The position numbers and the translations under genes are program-made. A stretch of DNA of 64,000 nucleotides, from assembly GCA_028455995.1 (NCBI GenBank), contig JABELC010000011.1, positions 496,001 through 560,000 on the forward strand, written 5' to 3'. Position 1 is the first letter of the stretch. Each line of letters opens with the position of its first letter. The DNA is from Scleromitrula shiraiana (lineage: Eukaryota; Ascomycota; Leotiomycetes; Helotiales; Sclerotiniaceae). The notes under the pieces are model-generated. The model was not told the DNA's origin. It saw only the letters and a list, made by a program, of their open reading frames with translations, and searched no databases. Below, piece by piece: positions 36,901-49,028 of this stretch.

Positions 36901-39282
36901 CCGGAGCTCTACATTCAACTGCTTTACATTACTCCTGAAATGATAACCAACAGCCAGGCCCTTCTTAGTGCGCTCTCTGATTTGCATAGGAAAAAGCGAC
37001 TCGCTCGTTTTGTTATCGATGAGGCGCATTGCGTTAGTCAATGGGGCCATGACTTTCGACCAGACTATAAGAATCTAAGTACTCTCCGAGGAAGGTTTCC
37101 CGGTGTGCCATTTATCGCATTGACAGCCACTGCAACCGAAAATGTCAAGATAGATGTAATTGGTAACCTCGGGATGGAAAATTGCAAGCAACTCAAGCAG
37201 AGTTTCAACAGGCCTAACATCTACTATGAAATTCGACCCAAAAAGGGCAAGGGAGTAAATGCGGAGATTCTCGGAGACATAGTCAATATGCTCACGACTG
37301 ACTATAAGAACCAGAGTGGGATTATCTACTGTCTCTCACGAAAGAATTGTGAAGACCTGGCGGCAAAACTGCAAGATAAAAGGATAAGAGCTCATCACTT
37401 TCATGCTGGAATGAGTCCAGAAGATAAAAAAGATGTCCAACATCAATGGCAAGTAGGAGAGCTGCAAGTTGTAGTTGCCACAATTGCATTTGGAATGGGT
37501 ATTGACAAGAAGAATGTGCGATTTGTTATCCATTATACTCTTCCTAAAACTTTAGAAGGTTATTACCAGGAGACTGGTCGAGCAGGCCGGGATGGCGAAC
37601 CAGCTTCATGTTTTCTTTACTATGGGTTCCAGGACTCAAACACCTACGATAACATGATTAATAAGGGAGACGGTAGCATTGAAGTCAAGAATATGCAGAA
37701 GGAAATGTTGAAACAAATGATGCGCTTTTGTGACAACAGGGCTGATTGCCGCAGAGTCCAGCTTCTGGCTTATTTTGGCGAGAGGTTTAAGAAAGAAGAT
37801 TGTGGCAATTGCGATATTTGTAATTCCGGTGCCGTTTTCGAGGATCAAGATTACACTCGCGAGGCCCAGAAAGCCTTAAGTGTGGTCAAAGAAGTCGCAA
37901 AGGGCAATTTCACTTTGCTCCATTATTTCAGTGTTTTACAAGGCAAATCTTCAGCCAAGCTGAAAAACCTGGGCCATGATAAACTCAAGGAATTTGGATC
38001 CCTCAAAGATTGGCAACGAACAGATATGGGACGTCTATTTCAGGCACTTCTTGATAAGGGCGCCCTTCAAAACCGTCATGTGAAGAACAAAGCTGGTCAC
38101 CATTCTACATATACTCATGTAAGTAGTATGATTCCCTATACTTGCGCAAGAGCTAATTATTTAATGAAGCTTGGTCCAAAATACAGGGAGTTCATGACAG
38201 GGCGCACAAAGCTTATTTTGCAGGTCAACGTATCATCAACAGAACTTACAGTCTCGCGTAAAGAAACAAAAAGCGTGGCTAAGAAGTCATCGCAGCCATC
38301 ATCCACTTTACTCACCTCACCAATACCTCAACCCCGACGAGATAACAAAGTCAAAGAACGACACGTAAGTGAGGAGGTCTTCACAACTGACGATGAATTT
38401 CTGCCCAACACTTTCACCCAGGAAGATGTTACCTCAGACTTTGACGAATCGGAAGAGGATGCTTTTGAGCCCCGGAATACACGAGGAAGACACGCCGCGC
38501 GTCTTGGGTCGCCAATCACACGTGATGAAGAAATGGACAGTCTGCCTCTTATGCACCAGGTAGCGGTTGAGGAGTTCGTCGAAAAAGCCAAGATTATAGA
38601 CGAAGATCTTAGGAACGGCAGAGGCCATAAGAAACCTTACTTTTCTGAACTCGAATATCGGCGAATGATTATCGACTGGACCACCACTGAACAACAGATG
38701 GCCCAGATACCTGGAATAAACATCGAAAATGTCAATTCTGTTGGCAAGAAATTTGTCAAATTGATAAGCGATTACAAAAAAGTATATGAAGAGGATATGC
38801 ATCGTAAAACAGATAAGAATCATCAAACTGTCATTGACCTAATAAGTGATGATGAAGACGATGATGTTCACGATGACCAAGATCACTTCGAGGAGCCTTC
38901 AAAATACTTTACCGCGGATGCATCTGTGCAGGCATTCAACGAACGCATGAAACAAGCAGAACGGGCACCGCGTCAACGTACTCAGGCAGACATACCAAAA
39001 GAATCTTCCCGAAAGAACTCTGGGGGAAGTAAGTCAAAAGGTCGCGCAGGTTACAATCCTTACAAGCGGAGGAGTTCGGGCTCGACAGCCGCCTCAAATC
39101 GACCGAGAGCAGGATCTAGCGGAGCTGGCGTTACAAAGAGGGGTGCGTCAGGCAGTAGTAGGAGGACCAGCGGTCAGAGCACATCTTCAAGACAACCGAA
39201 GATAATGACGCAGTTTGGAAGAAATGGTGGTGGAGGAGGAGGAGGAGGAGGGGGTAGCGGAATAGCTCCCATGCCAACCTAA
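33978..39282 (+). CDS. RecQ-family DNA helicase (Sgs1/BLM/QDE-3 type)
   Basis: Exon 1 (33978-34404) and exon 2 (from 34457 to 39282) join in frame. With no further intron the product is 1750 residues; removing a probable 51-nt intron at 38119-38169 gives 1733. The first ~860 residues are Ser/Pro-rich with acidic patches, as in Sgs1/BLM N-termini that bind Top3-Rmi1. The ATPase core (~865-1215) has LMPTGGGKSLCYQLPA (Walker A, ~886-892), DEAH at 997-1000, SATA-like ALTATAT, and QETGRAGRDG. The Zn-binding Cys cluster (CGNCDIC) is near 1258, then RQC, an HRDC domain (~1507-1590, LMHQVAVEEFVEKAK), and a basic Ser/Gly tail with a 10-Gly run. The role is 3'-5' unwinding in recombination and replication-fork repair; the Neurospora homologue QDE-3 also acts in quelling. 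Confidence 0.95.
38119..38169 (+). other. Probable 51-nt in-frame intron within the RecQ gene
   Basis: A perfect GTAAGT donor, an internal GAGCTAATT branch-like site and an AAG acceptor bound 51 nt between the RQC region (ends TYTH) and LGPKYREF. The length is a multiple of three with no stop, so an ORF caller reads straight through it. The 17 residues inserted (VSSMIPYTCARANYLMK) do not resemble RecQ conservation. Confidence 0.6.
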
Positions 39283-40800
39283 TTTGGGGTTGCATATTTT
39301 AACGAGTTTCAAACGGTGTTCTTTCTTTCTCTTCACGAACTTGCATGCATTTATTATAGGGATCAAGGATATTGACTGGAGTTCTAACGAGTTAAAGGGG
39401 CGAAATTGCTCTGGGCATAGCGATAGTTATTTATGTGGGGAATTTTTGGGACGGATTGACTGGTTGGATGGCTTATGATGAATATCAGATGAACTTACAA
39501 AATAATGATGAAGGCGATTATTATTATTATTGATAACCAGTTTTGGGACTTGCTACATTTTTATGGATTGAGCAATGGTGGGCGGCGGAGGTTGGAAGAT
39601 GTGCGGGAAAGATGCATGGTATGTAAATACATAGATTCTGCTGCCTAGGTGCTCAAAGAGAGACCTATAAAGATTTATTTTACTGCCGGAATTCATCTGC
39701 AATCGGAAGAAGCTTGTGATTGGATTGATGTTATTCAAATTTGCATTATCGTTATAATTCAAAATAATATTTACAATGCTTTCCTTTCTTATTTCTTTCT
39801 TTACTTTCTAGTTCTTCCTTTCTTTTTGGTTCCCCTTCTATCTCCTCCTTGGCTTGTAGGGCTTAGGCTGAGCATCTGTATGTTAGGATCCATAATAATA
39901 TTCTACCCGGTAGGTATGTATTGAAGCAGCAAAGAACCTTTGTTTCCAGTTGTCTCAAGTGCCAAAAGCTCTATTTCAATTTGATTTGAATCTCAACAAA
40001 AAACTGTGAATACTTTCTTGCAAATAGGTTATGGAGTAAAAATCTATTCTCTACTCAGACACATAAGTATTTCGATTTAATAATTGCTGGTTGATTTAAT
40101 ATGAATTTACAAATATCGATTTGCGATGTAAATCAAATAACTTTGCGTGCCCGGCCCTCACTCACATTAATCCCGCTTGGGTGTTGGGTGTTGGGTAGTC
40201 TACAGCTGAAGGCGTAGCACATCCTCAAAATTCACAATCTAAACATACATTAATACGCTGAATCAATATGTGAACAGATACAATACAACAGGCTCACTGA
40301 TATGTATTGTTGGAAGAATCTACTTAGAAATCATTCTCACGTGAGGAATTTGTTGTGACAACATTAGAATAATACAGGAGATGGCGTACCGCCATGGCCT
40401 TGTTTTTAAACAACAGAATAATAATCAGATGAAAAAGAAGTAAATAAAATATCAACTTTTTTTTCGCCCAAAGACCTGCTGGGTTTCCTCATAGGAAGCA
40501 TTTTTGAGCAGCAAGTTGCTTAAAAATACCGTAGACTTGTATACAATGTGGTTATCTTGGCATCGATAATTCAGATTCAAGTTTGTCGTGATGATCAACC
40601 AAATGTCGATGTCCATATTAACTTTGTAACTTCGTCTAACTTTACCGACTTGAGAACTCCAATCCCGCGTCATTTTCTACCAAGTGAGTAGCTTCCGATA
40701 TCCAGATTGAATTTCAATAATCAGATATATCAGCTCGTTACTGAACAAGTCGAATAGTAATGTTAATTGAGAGGTGAATTTAGCATGTATCGATTAGCTG
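39283..40800. other. Intergenic DNA between convergent genes
   Basis: This is the 3' flank of the RecQ gene and of the minus-strand gene ending at 40801. No supportable ORF or repeat beyond short TTA runs. Confidence 0.5.
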
Positions 40801-42424
40801 TCAAGGGTCACAAACCGTCATATTCTTCATCTCAGTATCACCAAATCCCATACCAACCACTTTCTTTTCGTCCATGCTCGTCTTCATCATCTTCTCCTCT
40901 TGCGTTTTTTTCTGCCCCGACTCACGACCCGCCATCAAAGCATCATAATTCTTCTTGGTAATCCTCAAAGCCGGAACAACCTCCGGAATATCCCTATTCA
41001 AAATCCGATCATTTTCCATTCTCAATACTCTCAAACGGAACGCATTATAACTCTTCGCCTCCAAAAACGCCTCATCCATCCCCTTGTATCTGGAGAAATG
41101 AAAGTCCAGCTGTCCCAAAAACTCTAACTTATTATACTGTCTCAACAAAGTTTTCTCGAAATATCCCCGATTAAACCCCTCGCCCCTATTATGAAGACCA
41201 ATCATCATCTCCACCATCTCAGTAGTTGCTTTTGGCCACAGCGTCACTATAGTAAGTTCAGGAATCGGTCGCTCTCGATAAACATCCATAAGATCCCGAC
41301 TCGTAAAATTAATAATATCATCCCATCGCCAAATGCGTTGACGAAGAACCATACTACTAGCGATTTCCGTTCTGGGAATTCTAGCCGCGACGATTGCGTG
41401 ACGCTCTGGTTCGCCAAATGCGGTGGTGATATCGAGTTCTATTCGCAGGAAATAGAAACCATAGTATTCTCGCTCGTCCGTCTCGGCGTTGAGCATCTCA
41501 GTGGTGAATTTTGTGCCGAATGAGATGGTGTGGCCGTGTTCGGAAATGAAGTAGTCGTTTGTGGTGAAGATGTTATCGAGAACTTCGTTTACTTCTCCGT
41601 CTTGTGGGGTGGATGTTTCGTCTGACTGTCTAGCCACTTCATCTTGTTTGAATTTGTCTTTTGAGGTTTTATCCATTCCTTCAGCTTGTTTTGTGTTTCC
41701 ACTTTTCAATCTACTACGTTCCAAATCCAAAGCGGGTGATCCGGTATTGAAAAGTTGTAAAGTCGTCTTATGTGATTCCTGTTGATTATGATCACGAAAC
41801 TGGCCTTCACATAATCCTTCGTACGAAGATCCATTGATCTTAATTTCAATGTTTGCAAAAGGTGGTTGCATATCCAGTGTTAATGATCTGATTTCGGCTG
41901 CGCTTAGAGCTGTTGGATGAATTGTAATCATTCTAGAATTGGAGGGATCGAACGCAAAGGCTGGGTGATCTGAGCCCATTTTTCGTTGGAGGATTATAAC
42001 ATAATCTCCGCCTACGTGGTTTGGAAGTTTCTGTTTGGAAGTTAGTTGGTTGAAGGAATACTGTGATGGTGGTATCTTGCAGAGAATCAATGAAACTTCT
42101 TCCAGGTATGATAGATCTATATAAAGACCAACTGATCTGCACAAAGGAGACAACTCAACCTATCAAGAGTATGCCAGAATACGAAAGAGCCAACAACAAA
42201 CTTACAATATCATCCAACAATCGATAATGCATAGCACTACTCCCCAAAATATCCAATTCCTTCTTCGCCAGTTTGTAAGAATTTGCATTTGCGAAATTAA
42301 CACTGAGTTCGGGCGCCTCAAGAGGTGATCTTGATGGCCGCATGGAAGGAAAAAACATATTTGATTGTGATTTAAGAGTCGTTGAGGAGGGGAGAATATG
42401 TGATGGTGGATGAGGGAATGCCAT
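40801..42424 (-). CDS. Protein of unknown function, 525 residues
   Basis: Two exons on the minus strand, 42424-42206 and 42159-40801, joined by a 46-nt intron (GTAAGT...GATAG), give 525 residues. No known family is recognised. The N-terminus is Pro/Ser-rich (~1-42), then a helical piece (NSYKLAKKELDILGSSAMHYRLLDDI). The central part looks like a beta-rich fold (DYVIILQRK, YYGFYFLRIELDITTAFGEPERHAIVAARI). The last third is helical and basic, with FNRGYFEKTLLRQYNKLEFLGQ. A charged linker at ~175-205 is Asp/Glu/Lys-rich. There is no signal peptide or membrane segment, so a soluble intracellular protein is likely. The clean intron and long ORF make the gene model sound. Confidence 0.72.
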
Positions 42425-44024
42425 TTTGATGATTGTTTTATCAAGCGTGTTGAGCGGCTTGGGTTTCTTTTAGTAGTTGGTTGATATTATTTTGTTTATA
42501 GTTGTATGATACAGAAGAGTTGAGGGAGGCAGAGACGGGGAAACGGAAGATATGGTGGTGGAATATGGCCGCACTGATATATCAAATTCACTGCTTTTTG
42601 TCCACATTATCCAGTATATGATTTTATTCACCGCCGAGGTCTCGGGACTGCATAGATATTCTATATCAGTACTCGGTTTCGTGATGTTGTAGATTTATGC
42701 CCAGGCAGTTCGTAATGAAACTTAGCTACCCACAGCAAAGTCACCCATCAAGCAGTGGGAAATATTATGGATTACAGAACCCAACATGCTTATTGTGGTG
42801 GATGTACGCAAGGCATCAATGTTCTTGTCTCTGAAATTCTTCAAAGCTTGAAATCTCGATATGTTAAAGCTGCTGCTATATTACATGTCTGAATCTATAC
42901 ATACAAGAACTAAAGATATCATAAGAACATCCCAAATGAAAGCTCTCAATTAATGTCCATTCTCAACTCATCACGTAGCACAGAGGTTAGTTCATCTTGG
43001 GATAAGAATGATTAGATGATATACATCACATATCATCCCCTCTAGATTCCTATCTGCACCAATACAAACCATTGTCACTTCATATAGACAGATTACATTA
43101 TAGAACACGAAGATACAATCAAGATGAATATATACTCAGATCATTGTCAAACACAACCTCATCCTACAAATTAGCCGAACATCTAATTCATCGGCTAGAT
43201 TGCTGGATTCGGAACTTGCATGCTTGAAATGCTGGATAATCTAATAAACGGGAGAATACTGAATTACCTAATAAACAAAAGAATGTTAGATAATCTCATA
43301 AAGGAGACGATGTTAGATAATTCAACAAACGTAATAAAGATAGATAACCGAATAAATTTCATAGATATCTATTACTATCCAATTTTAAACAGACATTCAA
43401 AATAGATTATGAATACATTCTCTATAAAATCAATTAAATGTATATATCCAACATCACAATATCTATATCATATACAGACAATCAAATTCAATTCATACAA
43501 AATATATCTAAATCTCTATATCTAAACTAAACATCCAAAATATATAAACCCAAAATATATTTGAACATGCAAACTTAAACTAGACATCCAAACAAAAACC
43601 ACCGTGACCCCCAAAATAAATCTAGCCATGCATACGAAAACCAGATATTCAAAACGTAAATACTCCAAATACACCCCAATATCCACGTCCGGACTAGACT
43701 AGACATCCAAAACCGAGTCAGTACCGTTAGACTAGTTCGGTACTATGATTTTAGTGTCGGTAGTGAGCAAGCACTATGCTAGCTAGCTATGTCATCATAT
43801 TATAGCTCCCACACTACCTCACCCACCCACATTCACAATTTCGGAATTACAGCTTAACTTAACTTCTTCTCGAAAAATACTTATATTACATTACATTAAT
43901 TGCATTAATTACATACATTCTCTCGTTCCAATCTACATATTCGCTCCATCTTAATATACATACATACATACATACCAAATCTAACAATTAACAATTAATA
44001 ACACTTAATTAATTAACCAAAAAA
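42425..44024. other. Intergenic DNA with degenerate short repeats
   Basis: Near 43220-43350 several imperfect direct copies of a ~30-bp motif occur (ATGTTAGATAAT-type followed by AATAAAC). The rest is AT-rich with nothing recognisable. No gene is supported. Confidence 0.5.
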
Positions 44025-44771
44025 ATGAGTCCACTCATGCAAATGGTCTCACCTCAAATCTCCCCCCCATCCGCGACGCACACATCGACAATTGCAATGG
44101 CAATGGCAATCCGGCAAAACCAAAACCTCACCCGCACCAGTGCCAGTGCCAATACCAATGCCGATGTTCTCGAATCGATTTCGAATAATGCGCGCGGTGG
44201 AGATAATGCCCAGCTTATCTGTTCTGCCATCGCCGTCGTAGCTTTCCTCGCATATATGGGGTTTTTGGGTTGGTGGGTTGGGGTTGGGGGATGGTTCAAG
44301 AAGGGGATGAGAAGGGGAGGGAATGGGAATTGGAATGAGAATTGGAATGAGAATGAGAATGGGGGCAGGAAGGGAAGTTTGAAGAAGAATGTTTTTTGGA
44401 TTTGGGGGTGGAGGGTAGAGTGGAGATGGGGGATGCTGATGGGGATGAGAAAGGCGAAGAAGGTTAGGTGGGTGGATGAGCTGGGGGAGGAGGCGGAGTT
44501 GGTGGATATGGAGATGCTTATGAGTGGGAGATGGGATGATGCGGGTGGGGATAGGGGGGCTTATGGTGGGGTTGCGCAGTCTGCGCTAGAGGAGGGGAAT
44601 ATATGGGGTGGAGGGGGAAATGGGAATGGGAATGCGAAGAAGAAGCAGGTTTTCGAGGAGAGATGCTTTAGGAGCGAGTGTCCTGTGACGATTTGGGAGG
44701 ACAGGGAGTGGAATTTCGAGATGCAGAAAAGCCGGGTAAATGGGTTTTGGGGGGTTCAGAATGGGGTTTGA
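44025..44771 (+). CDS. Small protein of unknown function with one membrane segment
   Basis: A single exon from an ATG at 44025 (context AAAAAATGAG) gives 248 residues. Residues ~64-92 (LICSAIAVVAFLAYMGFLGW) form a clear hydrophobic span, so it is probably a single-pass membrane protein. The segment after it is Lys/Arg- and Asn/Gly-rich (positive inside). Downstream are KKVRWVDELGEEAELVDMEML and a Cys-containing C-terminus (RCFRSECPVTIWEDREWNFE), which look like conserved folded pieces. No family is recognised. The G-rich Trp/Asn/Gly stretch may be partly microsatellite expansion (GGGAATGGGAATTGGAATGA). Confidence 0.6.
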   Translation: MSPLMQMVSPQISPPSATHTSTIAMAMAIRQNQNLTRTSASANTNADVLESISNNARGGDNAQLICSAIAVVAFLAYMGFLGWWVGVGGWFKKGMRRGGNGNWNENWNENENGGRKGSLKKNVFWIWGWRVEWRWGMLMGMRKAKKVRWVDELGEEAELVDMEMLMSGRWDDAGGDRGAYGGVAQSALEEGNIWGGGGNGNGNAKKKQVFEERCFRSECPVTIWEDREWNFEMQKSRVNGFWGVQNGV

Positions 44772-45473
44772 GGTTGGTATTGGATATTATATTGGGTGTA
44801 TTGTCACATCTCATACTAAAGGACGTATGGAACTTTAATTTTGTCTTGAGGTCATTGATGAAATCATTGATGAAATCATTGATGAATAAATGGATGATGT
44901 TAAGATATAAGTAAGAGTAGGAGCGAAATGATGGATAGGCATTCCAAAAAGCCATGCATGTATGCTAAATGAAGCGACGACGAATACTTCGGTAAAACCA
45001 AATAAAATAAAATCAATGCTTAAATTTGCTTTGTTCTATATAGCAAGCATAAGGAATTGCATCTAAAGTGAAGCCAAATTGTGGGTATAGTATAGAAAAA
45101 ACAAGAAGCAAGAAGCAAGAAGGATGAAGGATGAAGTATGAACCGCAGAAAAGAAAAGCAAATGATAAAAGTTACTAACTACAATATATAGAGTATGCCC
45201 CACCATTATAGTATGTAAAGCCATCCAACCAACCATATCCGTCTTCCATGTCGCTCGGCTAGCTTTCTTCAATTATCTATATACAAAGAATGATATAAGT
45301 TCAAGAACCCAATTGCACAAATATCAAATCCGCTCAACATCAACTCTAAACAATTAAGAAGAGGAAGAAAGGAACAGGAAACTGGAAAACTCTCTCCGCC
45401 CATCCACCCGTTTCATCGCATCGCAGAGGGGGGAATAGAACCGATAAAATAAAATAAACCCAAATAAATAAAA
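44772..45473. other. Intergenic DNA
   Basis: The 3' flanks of convergent genes. Short GAAATCATTGAT direct repeats at ~44855-44885 and AAGAAGCA repeats near 45100-45120. No gene is supported. Confidence 0.5.
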
Positions 45474-47108
45474 TTAAACCTTAATAGACATTTTTCTCGG
45501 CCTCTTCAACTCCTCTGATATCTCTTCCCTGACCGTCTTACACCACTTCCAAATACTTTCCTCAAAGCCCTCCCAGGCGTCGCGATCCTCGCCATTAACC
45601 ACGCCCATAACATCAAACTTAACATCCGTCTCCCACCTCAGCTCCGCCGCTTTAACCCAAAATCTCAGATTCTCCGCCGAACGATACGGTTTGCCGAATT
45701 CGGTGTGGAATGTTGATATGGAGCCGAAATGACGCTTGCTAGTTTTGACAGCCGCGTTGTGCAGTTTTACGAGACGCAGTCCTGTGCGCATTTCGGCGAG
45801 GAAGGGCGTCGGCAGGAGTGCGTCGTCTTGGATGGAGTCGACGGATGATAAGGGGGGGAGGGTATCCGGATCTGGATCCATGGATTTCATGAATGCGTAT
45901 TCGCGTTCGATTTCTTTACCTTTCCAGTTATCGGCGTGAAGCCACGTCCAGCTGGCTTGTTGTTTTCGTTCTTCTTCCTCGAGGACTTTTTCTTGTCGTA
46001 ACATGTTGCGGACGCCGTCGACCCAATTTTCCATCGCTTCTCTTTCTTCGGTACGGATTCCTTTGGCAAATCCTCGGGTCGCCATGCGTTTTAGTACTTC
46101 GAGAACGGATAATAGTTCTGCTCGGATTTCTCTTTCTGATTTGATGGATAGTAGACGATCAGGACGTTCATGAGCTGTGTAATATATTTTGGCTGCACGG
46201 ATGGCAAGCGTAATTATATCGAGGATATGCATGCCTTGAATTTCGAACCAGCCTTTCTCCTTTGCTTCAGGTGTAGCAGGATCTGTTGCTGCAACTTTTA
46301 TTTTCGGAAGTGGAGAAGCTGGTGGTGTTCTAGCATGTCTTGCGTCTTCGAGCGTTGCACTGGCATTATTAAGAGCTTCCACCAGGTTTCTTTTAAGTTG
46401 ATCGAGCGTTGGTGGAGGCGCAATTACTTTCTCGCGATGAATATATGTACTCACGGTTGGAGGAAGCATATGATAAGGATTATTGTCTTCCTCTTCGCTT
46501 TCAAATTCATCTTCCGGATATTCATCATAATCCTGCGCAGGACTTTCCACAATACCTCCTCCCAAATGTGAAGAAAATGTGGGACTGCTAGCTGCTGTCG
46601 AAGCATATGAGGAGTCGGCGTCAGATCCTGATCCTGGCATAAGAAACGACGTGTCCAAGACGGATAAATCCAATGTCTCTCTCCCATCCTTTCTCTTCTT
46701 CATTAATCGTCCACCCTTCCCATCCAGCAGGCCGGTTCGAGCAAAGTAATATTGTAGATGTGCTATGCTTCCCAGACTCAAAATACTTTCTCTCGATTGT
46801 GCAGATTTCGCGAATTTGGTTCCTTGTGGTCGAACATAACCGCGTCTTTTTGGTTTCTCCGCACCTGCCATAGGTATTCTATTTCCATAACTCGCAGATG
46901 ATGATCTTGAAACCGAACTACCGACTGAACTTTCCATAGACGCTCGACTCATTGTACTTGATCTGCCGGAAACTGAACCTTCGGATGCAGTGGATACACT
47001 TCGAGTAATTCCCTTTGGTGCTCCAATAGCTACTGTGGGAATACCAGTTGGAGATGGAGATCTTCTTGTTAGAGAAGGTCTCACGGTATATTCTTCTGCC
47101 GTCGCCAT
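45474..47108 (-). CDS. Conserved-looking protein of unknown function, 544 residues
   Basis: A single exon on the minus strand. The ORF opens upstream, but the first ATG is at 47108 (MATAEEYTVRPSLTRRSPSP), which I take as the start. The first ~75 residues are Ser/Arg-rich and probably disordered. Then come a basic patch, a block reading SIAHLQYYFARTGLLDGKGG, an acidic segment (EYPEDEFESEEEDNNPYH), and a mostly helical C-terminal half of ~270 residues (SIKSEREIRAELLSVLEVLKRMATRGFAKG, LRFWVKAAELRWETDVKFDVMGVVNGEDRDAWEGFEESIWKW). There is no signal peptide or membrane segment. The compositional structure and long frame support a real gene, but I cannot name a domain. Confidence 0.78.
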   Translation of the reverse strand: MATAEEYTVRPSLTRRSPSPTGIPTVAIGAPKGITRSVSTASEGSVSGRSSTMSRASMESSVGSSVSRSSSASYGNRIPMAGAEKPKRRGYVRPQGTKFAKSAQSRESILSLGSIAHLQYYFARTGLLDGKGGRLMKKRKDGRETLDLSVLDTSFLMPGSGSDADSSYASTAASSPTFSSHLGGGIVESPAQDYDEYPEDEFESEEEDNNPYHMLPPTVSTYIHREKVIAPPPTLDQLKRNLVEALNNASATLEDARHARTPPASPLPKIKVAATDPATPEAKEKGWFEIQGMHILDIITLAIRAAKIYYTAHERPDRLLSIKSEREIRAELLSVLEVLKRMATRGFAKGIRTEEREAMENWVDGVRNMLRQEKVLEEEERKQQASWTWLHADNWKGKEIEREYAFMKSMDPDPDTLPPLSSVDSIQDDALLPTPFLAEMRTGLRLVKLHNAAVKTSKRHFGSISTFHTEFGKPYRSAENLRFWVKAAELRWETDVKFDVMGVVNGEDRDAWEGFEESIWKWCKTVREEISEELKRPRKMSIKV

Positions 47109-48504
47109 GTTCACTCGATATATTCCTTCCTCGAGGAAATGTGTTCGTCCGTCCGTTCGTTTGTTGTTTTTACGATAATCTCGTAATGAATATGGTATAA
47201 TTAATCGTTAATGTCTTGAAGAGGAAGACAATCATTCGGCACAGCCTCTGAATCCCTTCGAATGTTTCCTAGAGGAATATTGTATGAAATGGTTAAAATC
47301 CCAAAGGAATTAGGTAGCTATAGAAACTTTTGACACGACACTAAAAAAAAAACCTCTTTTAAGAGCTTATGAGTATCAAAAGATTAATAAGTCTTCGGCA
47401 TTATTAAGTTTAAGATTCAACTTATTAAGAGGAACGTTTGAACTCTGAAGAGGGTAGGGAGGGTCTGGAGTATAACACGGGTAAGGGTAAAGGTAAAGGT
47501 AAATGTTAAAAGTTGCAGGGGTTTCGTGTTTGAAACACACCACCTGCACCATTTTAAAGACTTGGGTAAAATACGGAAGAAATACTCAAGTAATCTCCAA
47601 TATAAATTGCACGAGCGTAAGGTTCTTGGCCTTGACAGCCGTGATTAGCTTAAAGAGCCTTGGAAGAGCCTTGGAGATTAGAAGCATTCTAGAAAAACAA
47701 TCATATACTGTACTACCTCATATACCAAGTTACCAACCCATACCATATGACAGACACAGACACAGACACAGATACAGACACAGATACAGATACAGACTCG
47801 GGTCCAGGTACTTTCATAATACCGTATCAACAATATTTTCATTAATTTCTCGTTCCCGAGCAACGCCGTTGCTTTGCATTCCTAAAAGAATAGGGCCCGT
47901 ATGATATTGAGATTGAGGATTCTCACTCCACTTCTTGTGAATAATATGCCGCGGATCAATTATCGTAATTTTAAATCTTTTTCATTAATTTTCATAATTT
48001 TATAAAGAATGGGTCAGTCGACGACGATAATTATCATATAATAACCTTTGAAATTATACACATCATTTTGGCCTTCGAAATGGAATTTTATGTATATATA
48101 GTATATATATATATGAGGCCTGAGGCAATAAGGTGATGTGGGACTAGAAACCAAATTCATGGATTACTCAGCAAAACGATGAAATAGTGAATCACTGAGC
48201 AGGACTTGAGATGGATATGAGACGATTACAGAAACTTTTCCTTCATTTCATAGTATTTATTAGTTCCTTCATAAAACAACATCTTCAAACGACAACCCAT
48301 ACCCAATAACATACTTTCTCTCCGATTATATCCATCAGCACAAACTAGTATGCACAGGTAATCTCAAACCACGCTAAGTCCCAAATCAATGACATGTAAT
48401 AAATCTCTCCCAAAAAACTCTTCCATAACCCACTCATTCCTAGCCTTCTTCCCTTATCCCAAGGTATCACATCAAACCCACCACCCCATCCCCAAACACC
48501 CCCC
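47109..48504. other. Intergenic DNA
   Basis: No gene is supported. A CAGACA/CAGATA tract lies at ~47752-47795 and a TA-rich stretch near 48090-48112. Confidence 0.5.
47752..47795. repeat. CAGACA/CAGATA hexamer run
   Basis: About seven tandem hexamers with C/T variants. Confidence 0.75.
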
Positions 48505-49028
48505 TTAAACATCCTTAACCTGCACATAATCATGATTCCTAACAATCTTATCATCCTCCCACCACATCAACGTACACCCCACCAATTTCTTCTGCGGCGC
48601 CTCCTCCTCTGACAATCGTTCTCCCGTTTCCGGATCAATCGCCGGTTTGCAGAAGATCTCCCATTCCCACGCTGTGAAATCTTTGTGTCCGTGTACGGAT
48701 AATGTTTCGATTTTCAAGTCGTGAAAATCGGAGAAGGTGTGGGCGTATAGACCGGCTACTTCTTTGTGAGACATGTTTAGACGGTCCGCACCTGGGTGTA
48801 TTAGTATGTTGAAATATGGATGCTATAAGAGTTGTAGGTGAGTGCGTGAGTGAGGTAGTAGATCTTACTGAAATCTGAATAGACAAAGTTGTCTGGGTGG
48901 TAGAATTCCATCATTGCTTCGGGTTTTCCGGTTCTGTAGGCTTTGATGTATTCTTCTAGACGCTTCGTGATATGGTTATGGTCGGCATGTTGTCGCTGTT
49001 GTATATGAGTGGGATGGTGAGGCGCCAT
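48505..49028 (-). CDS. SnoaL-like / NTF2-fold small protein
   Basis: Two exons on the minus strand (49028-48869 and 48791-48505), with a GTAAGA...CCCAG intron, give 148 residues. After a His-rich start (~1-18) the text ITKRLEEYIKAYRTGKPEAMMEFYHPDNFVYSDFS is typical of the first helix-strand unit of the SnoaL-like polyketide cyclase / NTF2-like superfamily. A second block (EVAGLYAHTFSDFHDLKIETLSVHGHKDFTAWEWEI) and the C-terminal strands (GCTLMWWEDDKIVRNHDY) complete the cone fold. The length is normal for the family. Members include cyclases, dehydratases and many uncharacterised proteins, so the reaction is unknown. It is divergent from the repeat-dioxygenase gene across a ~735-bp intergenic region. 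Confidence 0.8.
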
